In this document: positions 37,211 to 46,826 of the stretch, one piece after another
Layout: each line of letters begins with the position of its first letter
Numbering within the stretch: the first letter of the stretch is position 1
Assembly: GCF_014268655.2 (NCBI RefSeq)
Contig: NZ_JABWQX020000001.1
Span: forward strand, 1,270,001 to 1,334,000
Direction of reading: 5' to 3'
From: Pseudomonas marvdashtae
GTDB taxonomy: Bacteria; Pseudomonadota; Gammaproteobacteria; Pseudomonadales; Pseudomonadaceae
DNA: 64,000 nucleotides
Position numbers and translations under genes: made by a program
Notes under the pieces: generated by a model
The model's input: only the letters and a program-made list of their open reading frames with translations
Database searches by the model: none
What the model was told of the DNA's origin: nothing

Positions 37211-37348
37211 TTACAGAGGCCACATCGCCGTGCCGAACGGAACGACGGCGTCGGCTTGCATCATTTCAACGGCGGCTTCATGGGTCGGTGCCTCGAACCA
37301 TTCATCCAGTTGCAGTTCGGTTTCCAAGTCTTTGTCCAGTGTTTGCAT
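37211..37348 (-). CDS. 45-residue acidic peptide, possible modified-peptide precursor
   Basis: A short gene with a very good ribosome site (AGGAGA seven bases before the ATG at 37348). The product starts MQTLDKDLETELQLDEWFEA, is strongly acidic over the first 30 residues, and ends in a hydrophobic, Gly/Trp/Pro tail (VVPFGTAMWPL). Acidic leader plus small hydrophobic tail, next to an enzyme gene, is the layout of a ribosomal-peptide precursor or peptide scaffold. I do not recognise the family. The upstream region is unusually AT-rich, suitable for a strong or silenced promoter. The gene could instead be a leader peptide or a toxin. Confidence 0.65.
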   Translation of the reverse strand: MQTLDKDLETELQLDEWFEAPTHEAAVEMMQADAVVPFGTAMWPL

Positions 37349-38006
37349 AATGAATCTCCTAGATGACTTTTTGCGGAAAACGCGGGCCGATTCGTGAGCA
37401 GAACCCGAGCGAACCGGCGCCGCAAAAACTCGCCGGCACGATGCCGTGGCAAGTGGGGGAAAACCTAGTCGAGGGTTTTTTGGAATGCAAAAAAATAATT
37501 TATTTTTTTCTTTTGAACTTTTTATTCCAATTTATGGAGGGAGATTTACCCTTTTGAAAACAGCCGTCTGGGGTTGTTTTTTTGTTAGGCAGCTACCTAC
37601 CGTCAATTTGCGGTCATCCTTCGGAAATTTCCTGCATGGAAATTTTACGTTACGGCTTGTAAAGGAATGCTGACGGTTTTGACCGTTCGGGCGAACAGGT
37701 GTTGGCATCTGGGAAGGCTGTAAGAAAAAGCTGCCGAGTGGCCCGGCTTGACGCATTTTTTGATACTTCGCAGCGCTTGTTTCATGCCCGCGGGAAGGGT
37801 CAGATGCGCGCCAGACCTCAAGTGCGGGGTGAGACACTGATCGGGTGGTGTCTGGCAGCAAGGGGGCTGCAGTGTACAATGCGCCGCGTTTTACTGTGAC
37901 CCTTCGCGTACCCACGCACTTTCAAGGTTATCCGCCTTGTTCACTCCGCCACGCCACAAGCGTGTCGGGTCCGATTTCGTCACAGATAAAAACAAATAGG
38001 TGACGC
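37349..38006. other. 658-base intergenic region with AT-rich core
   Basis: Between the divergent peptide gene and permease gene. Bases about 37475-37570 are highly AT-rich (long runs of A and T, for example AAAAAAATAATTTATTTTTTT), very unlike the surroundings; such tracts often bind MvaT/H-NS-type proteins. A 75-codon frame at 37446 starts here but lacks support. The last ~150 bases probably hold the permease promoter. No repeats or RNA gene seen. Confidence 0.6.
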
Positions 38007-39428
38007 ATGACCGTTGTAGAAAATACGCATTCAGGCGAGCTGAAGCGCGGCCTGAAAAATCGCCACATCCAGTTGATCGCCCTCGGCGGCGCGATCGGCA
38101 CCGGCCTGTTCCTCGGCTCGGCGGGGGTGCTGAAATCAGCCGGCCCGTCGATGATCCTCGGCTACGCCATCTGCGGTTTCATCGCCTTCATGATCATGCG
38201 CCAGCTTGGCGAAATGATCGTCGAAGAGCCCGTCGCCGGCTCCTTCAGTCACTTTGCCCATAAATACTGGGGCGGTTTCGCCGGTTTCCTGTCGGGCTGG
38301 AACTGCTGGATCCTCTATATCCTGGTGGGCATGTCCGAGCTGACCGCGGTCGGCAAGTACATTCATTACTGGGCGCCGGACATCCCGACCTGGGCGTCGG
38401 CGGCGGCGTTTTTCGTCCTGATCAACGCCATCAACCTGGCCAACGTGAAAGTCTTCGGCGAGGCCGAATTCTGGTTTGCGATCATCAAGGTGGTGGCGAT
38501 TGTCGGCATGATTGCCCTGGGCAGCTATTTGCTGGTCAGCGGCAACGGCGGCCCGCAAGCCTCGGTGACCAACCTGTGGGCCCACGGCGGATTTTTCCCC
38601 AACGGCGTGAGCGGCCTGGTCATGGCGATGGCCATTATCATGTTCTCCTTTGGCGGCCTGGAAATGCTCGGCTTCACCGCTGCCGAAGCCGATAAACCGA
38701 AAACCGTGATTCCCAAGGCCATCAACCAGGTGATCTACCGGATCCTGATTTTCTACATCGGCGCGCTGGTGGTGCTGCTGTCGTTGACGCCGTGGGACAG
38801 CCTGTTGACCACGCTCAATGCATCCGGCGATGCCTACAGCGGCAGTCCGTTCGTCCAGGTGTTCTCGATGCTGGGCAGCAACACCGCGGCGCACATTCTC
38901 AACTTCGTCGTGTTGACCGCGGCGTTGTCGGTGTACAACAGCGGCACTTACTGCAACAGCCGCATGTTGCTCGGCATGGCCGAGCAGGGCGATGCGCCCA
39001 AGGCCTTGGCGAAAATCGACAAGCGCGGCGTGCCGGTGCGTTCGATCCTCGCATCGGCGGCGGTCACGCTGGTGGCGGTGCTGCTGAACTACCTGGTCCC
39101 GCAGCATGCGCTGGAGTTGCTGATGTCGTTGGTGGTCGCGACGCTGGTGATCAACTGGGCGATGATCAGCTACTCGCATTTCAAGTTCCGCCAGCACATG
39201 AACCAGTCTGGGCAGACGCCGCTGTTCAAGGCGTTGTGGTATCCGTATGGCAACTACGTCTGCCTGGCGTTCGTGGTGTTCATCCTGGGCGTGATGCTGT
39301 TGATCCCCGGCATTCAGATCTCGGTCTATGCGATTCCGGTCTGGGTGGTGTTCATGTGGGGGTGCTACGTGATCAAGAACAAGCGCAGTGCCCGGCAAGA
39401 ACTGGCGATGGCGGCCGCTGCCAAGTAA
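38007..39428 (+). CDS. Amino acid permease (AAT family, AroP/GabP-like)
   Basis: A 473-residue APC-superfamily transporter with 12 predicted membrane segments. Opening LKRGLKNRHIQLIALGGAIGTGLFLGSA and the signature GEMIVEEPVAGSFSHFAHKYWG are typical of bacterial amino acid transporters of the AroP/LysP/ProY group. It moves amino acids by proton symport across the inner membrane. The fit to AroP (aromatic) versus ProY is uncertain. The start has a modest ribosome site (AGGTGACGC). Terminator follows. Confidence 0.9.
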   Translation: MTVVENTHSGELKRGLKNRHIQLIALGGAIGTGLFLGSAGVLKSAGPSMILGYAICGFIAFMIMRQLGEMIVEEPVAGSFSHFAHKYWGGFAGFLSGWNCWILYILVGMSELTAVGKYIHYWAPDIPTWASAAAFFVLINAINLANVKVFGEAEFWFAIIKVVAIVGMIALGSYLLVSGNGGPQASVTNLWAHGGFFPNGVSGLVMAMAIIMFSFGGLEMLGFTAAEADKPKTVIPKAINQVIYRILIFYIGALVVLLSLTPWDSLLTTLNASGDAYSGSPFVQVFSMLGSNTAAHILNFVVLTAALSVYNSGTYCNSRMLLGMAEQGDAPKALAKIDKRGVPVRSILASAAVTLVAVLLNYLVPQHALELLMSLVVATLVINWAMISYSHFKFRQHMNQSGQTPLFKALWYPYGNYVCLAFVVFILGVMLLIPGIQISVYAIPVWVVFMWGCYVIKNKRSARQELAMAAAAK

Positions 39429-39443
39429 CAATCCTGAAATACG

Positions 39444-39470
39444 ACAAACCCGGCCAAGTGCCGGGTTTGT
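39444..39470 (+). terminator. Intrinsic terminator of the permease gene
   Basis: ACAAACCCGGC CAAGT GCCGGGTTTGT, an 11-bp stem after the permease stop with TTGTTGC behind it. Confidence 0.85.
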
Positions 39471-39534
39471 TGCATTAAGGCAAGACACCTGAAAATTCGC
39501 GGTATCCTGTGGAGCCTGATACCGGACACTTTCC

Positions 39535-39948
39535 ATGCTGGTGATTTCCAACAACGTGCACCTCCCCGACGCGGAGATCGAGCTGACGGCTATCCGCGCC
39601 CAAGGCGCCGGCGGGCAGAACGTCAACAAGGTTTCGAGCGCCGTGCACCTGCGCTTCGACATTCCGGCCTCGTCCTTGCCCGAGTTCTACAAGGAGCGGC
39701 TGCTGGCGCTGCGTGACAGTCGGATTACCAGCGAAGGCGTGTTGATCATCAAGGCCCAGCAATACCGCACGCAGGAACAGAACCGCACCGATGCCCTGGA
39801 GCGTCTGGTCGAGCTGATCCTCAGCGCCACCAAAGTAGAAAAGAAGCGCCGCCCGACCAAGCCGACCTTGGGCTCAAAAAAGCGCCGCCTGGAATCCAAG
39901 ACCAAGCGCGGTTCGATCAAGGCCGGTCGCGGCAAGGTGGATTTCTAG
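39535..39948 (+). CDS. arfB: Ribosome rescue peptidyl-tRNA hydrolase ArfB (YaeJ)
   Basis: A 137-residue release-factor-like protein that frees stalled ribosomes. The catalytic GGQ is in [19 protein letters not shown] (residues 25-31), and the basic C-terminal tail ([20 protein letters not shown]) enters the mRNA channel. Length matches YaeJ. The final four bases overlap the end of the convergent MFS gene. Confidence 0.95.
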   Translation: MLVISNNVHLPDAEIELTAIRAQGAGGQNVNKVSSAVHLRFDIPASSLPEFYKERLLALRDSRITSEGVLIIKAQQYRTQEQNRTDALERLVELILSATKVEKKRRPTKPTLGSKKRRLESKTKRGSIKAGRGKVDF

Positions 39949-41144
39949 TTCTTTTCCCGTTCTTCACGGTAGCGAGGTGCCTGGCGATACAGGTAGACGC
40001 TCAATGCCAGCCCGCCCAACGCCGCCAGCGCGGCGAACAGGAAGATCGAGGCAAAGCCGAACCCTGCGGCAATCGCTCCGGCCAGCGGACCGGTGATGCC
40101 CAGCGACAAGTCGATGAACAGCGAATAAGCACCCACCGCCGCCCCACGACTGGAGGCTGGCACCAGGTTGACCGCTTCCACGCCCAGCGCCGGGAATACC
40201 AGCGAGAAGCCGAATCCACTCAACGCCGCGCCCGCCAGCGCCCACTGTGCATCTGGCGCCAACCACAACAGCAACAGACCGAGGGTTTCCACCGACAAGC
40301 AGGCGATGGCCACCCGGAACCCACCGAGACGGTTGATCAGGTTGCCGAACAGCAAGCGTGCGCCGATGAAGCTGGCGCCGAACAGGCTCAGGCACAGCAC
40401 GGCGTTATCCCAGTGCTGTGTCGCGTAGTACAGGGTGATGAAGGTCGCGATGGTGCCGAACCCGATGGACCCCAGGGCCAGCCCGCAGCCGTGGGGCAGC
40501 ACACGTCCCAGCACGTGCATGAAGGGCAGGCGTTCGCCAGAGACGATGGGCGCCGCGGTCTTGCGCCAAGCCAATGCCAGCCCCAGCAGGCCGAGCGCAA
40601 TGATGCTGACACCCATGCTCCAAAGTCCCAACGCATTGACTAGCCAAACCCCCAGCGGGGCACCGATCGCCAGCGCGCCGTAACTGGCAATTCCGTTCCA
40701 GGAAATCACTTTGGCGGTGTTCGCCGCCCCGACTCGGCCGATGCCCCAGCCAATCGAACCCGAGCCCACCAGACTTTCGGCACTGCCCAACACCAGGCGA
40801 CCGATCAGCAGGCTGATCAGGCTGAATGTCGGCAGGTGTGGCGTCCAGGCGGACACCAGCATGAACACACCGCTCAGACCGCAGCCGGCGAGGCCGAACA
40901 TCACCGCGCGCTTGCTTCCCAGGTTGTCGATGATGCGTCCCGCATAAGGACGGCTGAGCAAGGTGGCCAAGTACTGGACGCTGATCACCAGCCCGGCGAT
41001 CACCGCGCCGAAACCCAGTTCGCCATGGACGAACCCGGGCAGCACGGCCAGGGGAATGCCGATATTCAGGTAGCCGATGAAGGTGAACAGGACGATGGAG
41101 ACGACTTGCAGCGTGACCGCCAAGGGGCGCTGGGGATCTGGCAT
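39945..41144 (-). CDS. MFS transporter (YhhS-like)
   Basis: A 399-residue major-facilitator protein with 12 membrane segments. The A-motif-like loop reads [17 protein letters not shown], after segment 2. It resembles YhhS/YfcJ-type arabinose-efflux-family permeases; the substrate cannot be told. I chose the ATG at 41144; a GTG five codons upstream is the alternative. It overlaps the arfB end by four bases, so there is no terminator between the two convergent genes. Confidence 0.85.
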   Translation of the reverse strand: MPDPQRPLAVTLQVVSIVLFTFIGYLNIGIPLAVLPGFVHGELGFGAVIAGLVISVQYLATLLSRPYAGRIIDNLGSKRAVMFGLAGCGLSGVFMLVSAWTPHLPTFSLISLLIGRLVLGSAESLVGSGSIGWGIGRVGAANTAKVISWNGIASYGALAIGAPLGVWLVNALGLWSMGVSIIALGLLGLALAWRKTAAPIVSGERLPFMHVLGRVLPHGCGLALGSIGFGTIATFITLYYATQHWDNAVLCLSLFGASFIGARLLFGNLINRLGGFRVAIACLSVETLGLLLLWLAPDAQWALAGAALSGFGFSLVFPALGVEAVNLVPASSRGAAVGAYSLFIDLSLGITGPLAGAIAAGFGFASIFLFAALAALGGLALSVYLYRQAPRYREEREKN

Positions 41145-41227
41145 GGGTAAAAGGTCCACGGGGCAGCTGGATAGATAGGCTGCTTATGATAGCGGCGACC
41201 GTGGGGGTGGCGCCTGGAAAAGTAAAA

Positions 41228-41440
41228 CTATTTGCCGGACGGCGCCTCAGCTGTGTTGTTGCCAGCGACCAGATGTGTGGTCACCAACGCAGCAAGGGCA
41301 TTTTCCTCCGTGCCGAACCGAGCCAGCAGGGCGGCTTGTTTCTCGGGAGAAAGACGGGTCCAGATATCGACCATTTTTTCCGCTGTGCCGATCAGCACGC
41401 TGGCCTGGGCTTCGCTGAAAGCAGGGGTGTCATCGGTCAT
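41228..41440 (-). CDS. Small conserved-type hypothetical protein
   Basis: A 70-residue acidic, helical protein (start MTDDTPAFSEAQASVLIGTA; TRLSPEKQAALLARFG inside). No signal or membrane segment. I chose the ATG at 41440; the frame extends upstream to 41494 through the hairpin. It lies downstream of the 47-residue gene and across a strong hairpin. Unrecognised. Confidence 0.6.
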   Translation of the reverse strand: MTDDTPAFSEAQASVLIGTAEKMVDIWTRLSPEKQAALLARFGTEENALAALVTTHLVAGNNTAEAPSGK

Positions 41441-41464
41441 GGTACGGGGCTCAGGATTCAGGCG

Positions 41465-41496
41465 GTGTGGAAAGCGCATCTTAGCGCTTTCCACAC
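41465..41496. terminator. Perfect 13-bp hairpin between two small genes
   Basis: GTGTGGAAAGCGC ATCTTA GCGCTTTCCACAC. It follows the 47-residue gene (minus) and precedes the 70-residue gene (minus). There is no T-tract, so it may be a terminator, an mRNA-protection hairpin or a protein-binding site. Confidence 0.55.
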
Positions 41497-41516
41497 AGTC
41501 TGGTGGTGCGAGTGAA

Positions 41517-41660
41517 TCAGTCTTCGCTGTCAGCCTGGCGGCTTTCAGTGGCTTGCGGCGGCTCGGGTTGCTGGGCGTCGGGTTGCCCCCCGGCTTGTAG
41601 CGTGGTCGTCTGCTCAGGTTCGTGCAGGCTTGGGAAGGGGAGATTAGGAATCTCGTGCAT
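41517..41660 (-). CDS. Small Pro/Gln-rich disordered protein
   Basis: A 47-residue protein (start MHEIPNLPFPSLHEPEQTTT), rich in Pro, Gln, Glu and Asp, with no predicted fold. The ribosome site GAGGAG lies about seven bases before the ATG at 41660, which is the main reason to call it. Followed by a 13-bp hairpin. Unrecognised. Confidence 0.55.
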   Translation of the reverse strand: MHEIPNLPFPSLHEPEQTTTLQAGGQPDAQQPEPPQATESRQADSED

Positions 41661-41947
41661 ATCGCGCTCCTCGCAAGGTCTGTTGATCGATCGGGTTAGA
41701 TCCGCGCTTGTACAAAGCGTGGGCAGGATACCCCAGGAGAAATGACAAAAAGACTTTTAAATCCCGACGCACGACAAAAGGGATTGTCTGGACAAGTCAT
41801 GACCACTGGGGGAAACGACGCCGCTACCGATGGTCGCCGAGGCTCAAGAACAGGGCATGTGGGCCGATCCCATGTTCATATCCTCCACGCTCAGTCGCGA
41901 CAGTGTCCCCTGGACATGGAGGTCCTTTATTTGAAGAGATCGATTGC

Positions 41948-43573
41948 ATGTTTCTACAAAAATCCCTGAGAGCTCAGATTCTTGCCTTGCTGACGGGCAG
42001 CCTGCTGGCAACGTTGTTGATCGCCCTGGCGTCCTTTCATTTCCTTTCCGATGGCATTCACAATTATCGCAACCTGATCGATGGCCCGTTGCGTGCGTCG
42101 CAATTGATCGATGAGGCCAACCTGCAGTTCAAAGTTCAGGTCCAGGAGTGGAAGAACGTCTTGCTGCGTGGCAAGCAACCGGCGGAGCTGGATAAATACT
42201 GGAAGCAGTTCGAGGCGCGTCAGGGCGACGTCCAGAGCCTCTTGGGCGAATTGATCAAGCACGAAGGGGTTCCCGCTCCCATCAGATCACGCATCGAACG
42301 TCTGCGGGGCGAACATGCCCAGCTAGGTGCGGGCTATCAAAAGGGCCGTGATGCGTTTGTGGCGGCAGGCGGCGACGCTTCGGCGGGTGACGCAGCGGTC
42401 AAGGGCGTGGACCGTGCGACCAGTGAGCAGATGAGCGAGCTGGTGGTAGAGCTGCATAAACTGGGCGATGAACAATCGGCGCTGATCAGTGCCGGTGCCG
42501 ATCGCACGATCATGCTGGGCACGGTGATCATGCTTGTCTCGGGGCTGCTGGTCTGGCTGCTGAGCCTGTGGCTGATCAACCGCAACCTGGTACAGCCCAT
42601 CCGTAACCTGATCGAATACGTGACTCAACTGAGCCGCGGGCGTTTTGGCGAACGCGTCACCAGCACCCGCCAGGATGAGTTGGGCGACCTGGCCCTGGCG
42701 GCGAATACGCTGCGCGATTTCCTCGCCGAAACCTTCACGCGCCTGCAACGCAGTGCGACGGAGCTGGACAGCGCCAGCGGTGAGCTCAATGCCATCGCCA
42801 GCCTGATGAGCCAGGGGACGAGCGAACAATTCGAACGCACCGATCAGGTGGCGACGGCGATGAACGAAATGTCCGCCACCGCCCAGGAAGTCGCCCGCCA
42901 TGCCGCCGACGCCGCTCGGGCCGCCGATGAGGCCGATCACTCGGCGCAACAGGGCGAGAAGGTGATGCAAGGCACCATCCACACCATCACCCAGATGCGC
43001 GGCGAAATCGCCAACACCGCCACGGTCATTCGTCGCCTGGAAACCGACAGCGGTCGCATCGGCAAGGTGCTGGAAGTCATTCGCGGAATTGCCGAACAGA
43101 CCAACCTGCTGGCCCTCAATGCCGCCATCGAAGCCGCTCGAGCCGGTGAGGCAGGGCGTGGTTTTGCGGTGGTCGCCGATGAAGTACGCAGCCTCGCCCA
43201 GCGCACGGCGTCGTCGATCATCGAGATCAACCAGATCATCCAGACGGTGCAAACCGGTGCGGTGGACGCGGCCCAAGCCATCGAAAGCGGGCAGTCGCGC
43301 AGCGAAGAAAGTGTCGAGCAAGTGACTCAGGCCGGCGAAATGCTCGAACGCATCACTCATGCGGTCGAAGCGATTCGCGACATGAACCGCCAGATTGCCA
43401 CCGCTGCGGAGGAACAGACTTCCGTTGCCGAAGACATCTCGCGCAACCTGACTGAAATCACCTGCATCGCGAGCACCAACCTGGACAACGTCCAACGTAC
43501 CGAAGCGGCGAGCCGGGATCTGCACGGGCTGTCTGGGCAGTTGAACGAAGTGACGGCGCGGTTGAGTGCCTGA
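41948..43573 (+). CDS. Methyl-accepting chemotaxis protein
   Basis: A 541-residue chemoreceptor. TM1 is near residues 9-32, followed by a ~165-residue periplasmic helical-bundle sensor, TM2 near 192-215, a HAMP domain ([20 protein letters not shown]), and the cytoplasmic signalling coiled coil with the tip [20 protein letters not shown]. The ATG at 41948 begins immediately before TM1; an open frame extends upstream to 41708 without support. Ligand unknown. A perfect REP palindrome follows and may serve as terminator. Confidence 0.93.
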   Translation: MFLQKSLRAQILALLTGSLLATLLIALASFHFLSDGIHNYRNLIDGPLRASQLIDEANLQFKVQVQEWKNVLLRGKQPAELDKYWKQFEARQGDVQSLLGELIKHEGVPAPIRSRIERLRGEHAQLGAGYQKGRDAFVAAGGDASAGDAAVKGVDRATSEQMSELVVELHKLGDEQSALISAGADRTIMLGTVIMLVSGLLVWLLSLWLINRNLVQPIRNLIEYVTQLSRGRFGERVTSTRQDELGDLALAANTLRDFLAETFTRLQRSATELDSASGELNAIASLMSQGTSEQFERTDQVATAMNEMSATAQEVARHAADAARAADEADHSAQQGEKVMQGTIHTITQMRGEIANTATVIRRLETDSGRIGKVLEVIRGIAEQTNLLALNAAIEAARAGEAGRGFAVVADEVRSLAQRTASSIIEINQIIQTVQTGAVDAAQAIESGQSRSEESVEQVTQAGEMLERITHAVEAIRDMNRQIATAAEEQTSVAEDISRNLTEITCIASTNLDNVQRTEAASRDLHGLSGQLNEVTARLSA

Positions 43574-43627
43574 GCGCATTGACCTGACGGGAGTAGGCGT
43601 GTTTGGTCTGGGGACATGGTTGACACC

Positions 43628-43657
43628 TGTGGCGAGGGAGCAAGCTCCCTCGCCACA
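43628..43657. repeat. Single REP palindrome
   Basis: TGTGGCGAGGGAGC AA GCTCCCTCGCCACA: a perfect 14-bp stem with a 2-base loop, between the chemoreceptor and the convergent CorA-like gene. Probably forms a terminator-like hairpin in both mRNAs. Confidence 0.85.
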
Positions 43658-43688
43658 AAGGCTTATGCATACCTGAGGTGCATCAATC

Positions 43689-44711
43689 TCAATAATCGCG
43701 CCGCTTGCGAAACGCCCAGCGGCCGGCGATCACGGTGAAAGTCGCCACCAGTGCGACCAGGATCCAGAAGCCGTGGTCATCACCGGCCAACGGCACGCCG
43801 CCGACGTTCATGCCAAAGAAACCGGCGATGATGTTGATGGGCAGCGCGAGCACCGTAACCACGGTCAGGGTGAACAAGGTGCGGTTGCTTTGCTCGTTGA
43901 GATTGGCGGCGATTTCTTCCTGCAACAACTTGATCCGCTCGCCGAGAGCGGTGAGGTCGTTGATGATCAACGCGAACTCCTCGGTGGATTTGCGCAGCTC
44001 CTTGACGTCTTCTTTCTGCAGCCATTGCGGCGGGCGGTTGAGCAGGCGCAGCAGCGAACCGGGCTCCAGCGCCAGCAAGCGTTGCAGGCGCACCAGTACC
44101 CGGCGGTGGCTGCCCAGTTCGGCGCGGTTGTTGGATACGCGCGACGACAGCAATTGATCCTCGATCTGATCGACGCTGAGGCTGGTCTTGCGCACGATCT
44201 GGGTCAGCACCTCGCCCTGGTCGCGCAGCAAATGCACGAGCAGTTCCAACGGTGAGCGAAAGCACTCGCCAGCCTTCACCGATGAGCGCAGCTTGTCGAC
44301 CGAATGCAAAGGCTGCAATCGTGCGCTGATGATCAAGCGACTGTGGACGCACACCCACAGTGTGGAGACATCCGAGGACACCAAGTTGCTGAGGTTGAAC
44401 ACCACGTCATTCACCACCGCCAGCAGCGCCGAGTCCACGTGCTCGATGCGCGTCGAGCGCGAGCCTTCGTGCAGGGCTTCGAAAAACTCATCGGGCAAGG
44501 CCAGATGGTTTTTCATCCAGCGCTCGCAAGCGGCATGAGCCAGGTTCAGGTGCAGCCAGAGGAATTCATCGGCATCCTCCGGTTGCTGCAGGCTTCGCAG
44601 GGCCTGGGCCGAATCGATCTCTCGCCCGCGTTCGCCGGGGCGGAAGCGAAACCCGTAGAGCAGGCCGAACAGGTCCGGATCGCGGTGGCTTTGATCGATG
44701 CTGTGATTCAT
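43689..44711 (-). CDS. CorA/ZntB-family metal transporter
   Basis: A 340-residue CorA-type channel. A long cytoplasmic N-terminal domain (to about residue 275) is followed by two C-terminal membrane segments, with the family signature FFGMNVGG (GMN) at the end of the first, and the loop between segments reads VPLAGDDHGFW. The lack of the MPEL motif (here VPLA) and its spacing point to the ZntB-type branch, probably a zinc or broad divalent-metal transporter. The direction of transport cannot be told. Confidence 0.88.
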   Translation of the reverse strand: MNHSIDQSHRDPDLFGLLYGFRFRPGERGREIDSAQALRSLQQPEDADEFLWLHLNLAHAACERWMKNHLALPDEFFEALHEGSRSTRIEHVDSALLAVVNDVVFNLSNLVSSDVSTLWVCVHSRLIISARLQPLHSVDKLRSSVKAGECFRSPLELLVHLLRDQGEVLTQIVRKTSLSVDQIEDQLLSSRVSNNRAELGSHRRVLVRLQRLLALEPGSLLRLLNRPPQWLQKEDVKELRKSTEEFALIINDLTALGERIKLLQEEIAANLNEQSNRTLFTLTVVTVLALPINIIAGFFGMNVGGVPLAGDDHGFWILVALVATFTVIAGRWAFRKRRDY

Positions 44712-44841
44712 GCGGGCTCGCTGGCGGGAGTGCCTGTCGTGGCGATGACAGGTTCACTAGAGCGGCATCATTGCAGGGTTTTTTGATGGTTTTGTGACAG
44801 TTGCGCTGTGTTGCCTGGATCGGCAGCTATTTACAGTGCGC

Positions 44842-44880
44842 AAAAGAGCCGCGCAACTTGAAAGTTGCGCGGCTCTTTCT
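44842..44880. terminator. Bidirectional intrinsic terminator
   Basis: AAAGAGCCGCGCAACTT, GAA loop, then AGTTGCGCGGCTCTTT followed by TCTTTT. It lies after the PepSY gene (minus); the sequence on the other side belongs to the upstream region of the CorA-like gene. Confidence 0.85.
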
Positions 44881-44892
44881 TTTACCAAAGGA

Positions 44893-45198
44893 TCAAGTGT
44901 CTTGCTTGTCGGACAGGACTTTGCCGGTAGTTGCGTCGAAGTCCACGTCAAACTCTTTGCCATCGGCCGTTTTCAGTTCCACTTCATACTCATAGCCGTT
45001 GAAGTGGTTATCCAGGTCGGTGTCGGTGATGGTAGCGCCCGGGTGCAACTTCAGGGCTTCGGCATTCATCGATTCAAGGGATTTGATCTTGCCGTCCTTG
45101 ACCAACTGGGGAATCTGGTCGATGCGGACATCAGCCTGGGCCAAGCCAGCGGTAAGGGTCAGTGCAGCGGCAGTAAACAGGGCAGTCAACGTTTTCAT
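44893..45198 (-). CDS. PepSY-domain periplasmic protein
   Basis: A 101-residue protein with a signal peptide (cleavage after LAQA, near residue 22) and one PepSY domain (EYEVELKTADGKEFDVDFDATTGKVL). Small PepSY proteins are thought to inhibit peptidases or to act with two-component systems. GGAAAGACC precedes the ATG. A strong terminator follows. Confidence 0.88.
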   Translation of the reverse strand: MKTLTALFTAAALTLTAGLAQADVRIDQIPQLVKDGKIKSLESMNAEALKLHPGATITDTDLDNHFNGYEYEVELKTADGKEFDVDFDATTGKVLSDKQDT

Positions 45199-45321
45199 GA
45201 GGTCTTTCCTTGGTGTCGTTAAAGGGTGAGTCGTTTAAGTGGTTTCAGATTATCTCTGGCAACTTAATTCACCCTTAATTCGAAAAACTTGCATCGACTG
45301 CACCGATCCGACCCAGATTCC

Positions 45322-46449
45322 TCAGTAACCGTTCTTCCCTAACAGCTGCGTCACACTGCCTGTCTCGGGACGCTTGAAGTACTTGAGCAGTTCGCTGGCC
45401 CGATTGGTGAAAATGCCATCTACGCCGGCCTCCAGCACTTTCTTGAAATCCACCGGCTCATCCACAGTGTAGACGTGCACCAGCAGGCCCTGATCGTGGG
45501 TGTATTGATTCATCCATGGCTGCACCAGATCCGCATAGCTCTGGCTGCCGCCACCGGACAACGCCGCTGAAGGCCCGGTGCCAATGGCGCCGTGGGCCTT
45601 GGCGTATTGGACCCATTGCTCGAACTCGGCCTTGTCCTTGGGCTCTTGCTTGGCGTAATACGCTGCTTTGTCGGATTCGCCGGACTCGGCAAACGTTACC
45701 TTGGACTTGGGTTCGATATTGCCTTCGCCGACCCACAGCAGCAGGATTTTTGGCACCTTGGGCATTTCCTGATGCAGCAGTTCCAGGCTGCTCTTCTCGA
45801 AAGTCTGCAAGACTACTTTGCCCTTGCCCTGGCCCACGCCGATGGCGCCCTTGGCCAGCTTGGAGCCTGCCGGGCTCAACCAGCCGCGATCTTGCAGCTT
45901 GTCCTTCAGGTCACGCTCGATGCCTGGAAACAGCTTGGGCTCCTTGGTCTCGATGTACAGCCCCGGTTTGTGCTGCGGGTTGCCCTCGGCAATGTTGATG
46001 ACTTCATCCAGCGTCAGGATTTTCAGGCCCGCGAATGAAGGACGAGCGCGGTCCGGGTAGGCCGCGTTGAACCAACTGCCGGCGTCCAGCGTCTTGAGCT
46101 CGGCCATGGTGAACTCATTGGCGGTCTTGTCCTTGCGCTCGGGAAACCTGGTCGCGACATCGGTGGTGCGCAACAGGCTGTCGTCGTGCAAGACGAACAG
46201 CACGCCGTCCTTGCTACGTTGCAGGTCCAGTTCCAGATAATCGGCGCCCAGGTCACGCGCCAATTTGTAGGCCGCGGCGGTGGACTCCGGGGCATCGAAC
46301 GATGCGCCGCGATGGGCGATGACCGCCGGGTGGGGGATACCTTGCAGGGTTGCCAGGGCCTTGGGACTTGGGGTTTCGGCGGCGTGTGCCGGACCGAGTC
46401 CGAGCATCACACTCAGCATCAACGCGCTACGGGTCAAGGTGACAGGCAT
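45322..46449 (-). CDS. glpQ: Periplasmic glycerophosphodiester phosphodiesterase
   Basis: A 375-residue secreted enzyme that hydrolyses glycerophosphodiesters to glycerol-3-phosphate and an alcohol. The signal peptide ends AHA (near residue 23). Catalytic motif VIAHRGASFDAPESTAAAY, ELDLQRSKDGVLFVLHDD (metal and acid/base residues), and C-terminal VHVYTVDEPVDFKKVLEAGVDGIFTN are all standard. AAAGGATC precedes the ATG. It is divergent from the amidase gene across about 375 bases. Confidence 0.94.
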   Translation of the reverse strand: MPVTLTRSALMLSVMLGLGPAHAAETPSPKALATLQGIPHPAVIAHRGASFDAPESTAAAYKLARDLGADYLELDLQRSKDGVLFVLHDDSLLRTTDVATRFPERKDKTANEFTMAELKTLDAGSWFNAAYPDRARPSFAGLKILTLDEVINIAEGNPQHKPGLYIETKEPKLFPGIERDLKDKLQDRGWLSPAGSKLAKGAIGVGQGKGKVVLQTFEKSSLELLHQEMPKVPKILLLWVGEGNIEPKSKVTFAESGESDKAAYYAKQEPKDKAEFEQWVQYAKAHGAIGTGPSAALSGGGSQSYADLVQPWMNQYTHDQGLLVHVYTVDEPVDFKKVLEAGVDGIFTNRASELLKYFKRPETGSVTQLLGKNGY

Positions 46450-46826
46450 GTTCGAGATCCTTTCGTGGGGTAAAAATCACTCTTTTATCAACTGAACGCG
46501 TTCGGCGCTATCGCCGGACCGACATAAACCTGCGTGATACAGATCTTCCCCTCGTTTCGAGCGCCCATGCGGACCGTTTGGCTCAGGGTTATTTCCTGCA
46601 TCACCGGAATCGAAGTCCAGCGACATTTATTACAAGAAAACTTCCGCGTGCAGCGATTCGCTCCGTGGAAACGACCGCAGGCGTTTGTTTTCCCCTGGCT
46701 TGTCTGGCTCGGCTAAAAATCGAGCAATATGGCTTAACAGTTCCAACGGTGCCTTTGTTTTTCTGGGCTCTTACTATGAGCAGCAGAGCGAAACGGCTCG
46801 CTCGTATTCCATATCAAGGGACTGAC
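46450..46826. other. Divergent intergenic region, glpQ / amidase
   Basis: 377 bases with promoters presumably for both genes. Open frames that run through it from 46534 and 46578 have no ribosome sites and no recognisable proteins. No clear PhoB box or repeat found by eye. Confidence 0.4.

Noticed and set aside
37446..37673. 75-codon frame in the AT-rich region
   Set aside because: Aromatic-rich product resulting from A/T runs; no ribosome site at the first codon and it overlaps the probable promoter region.
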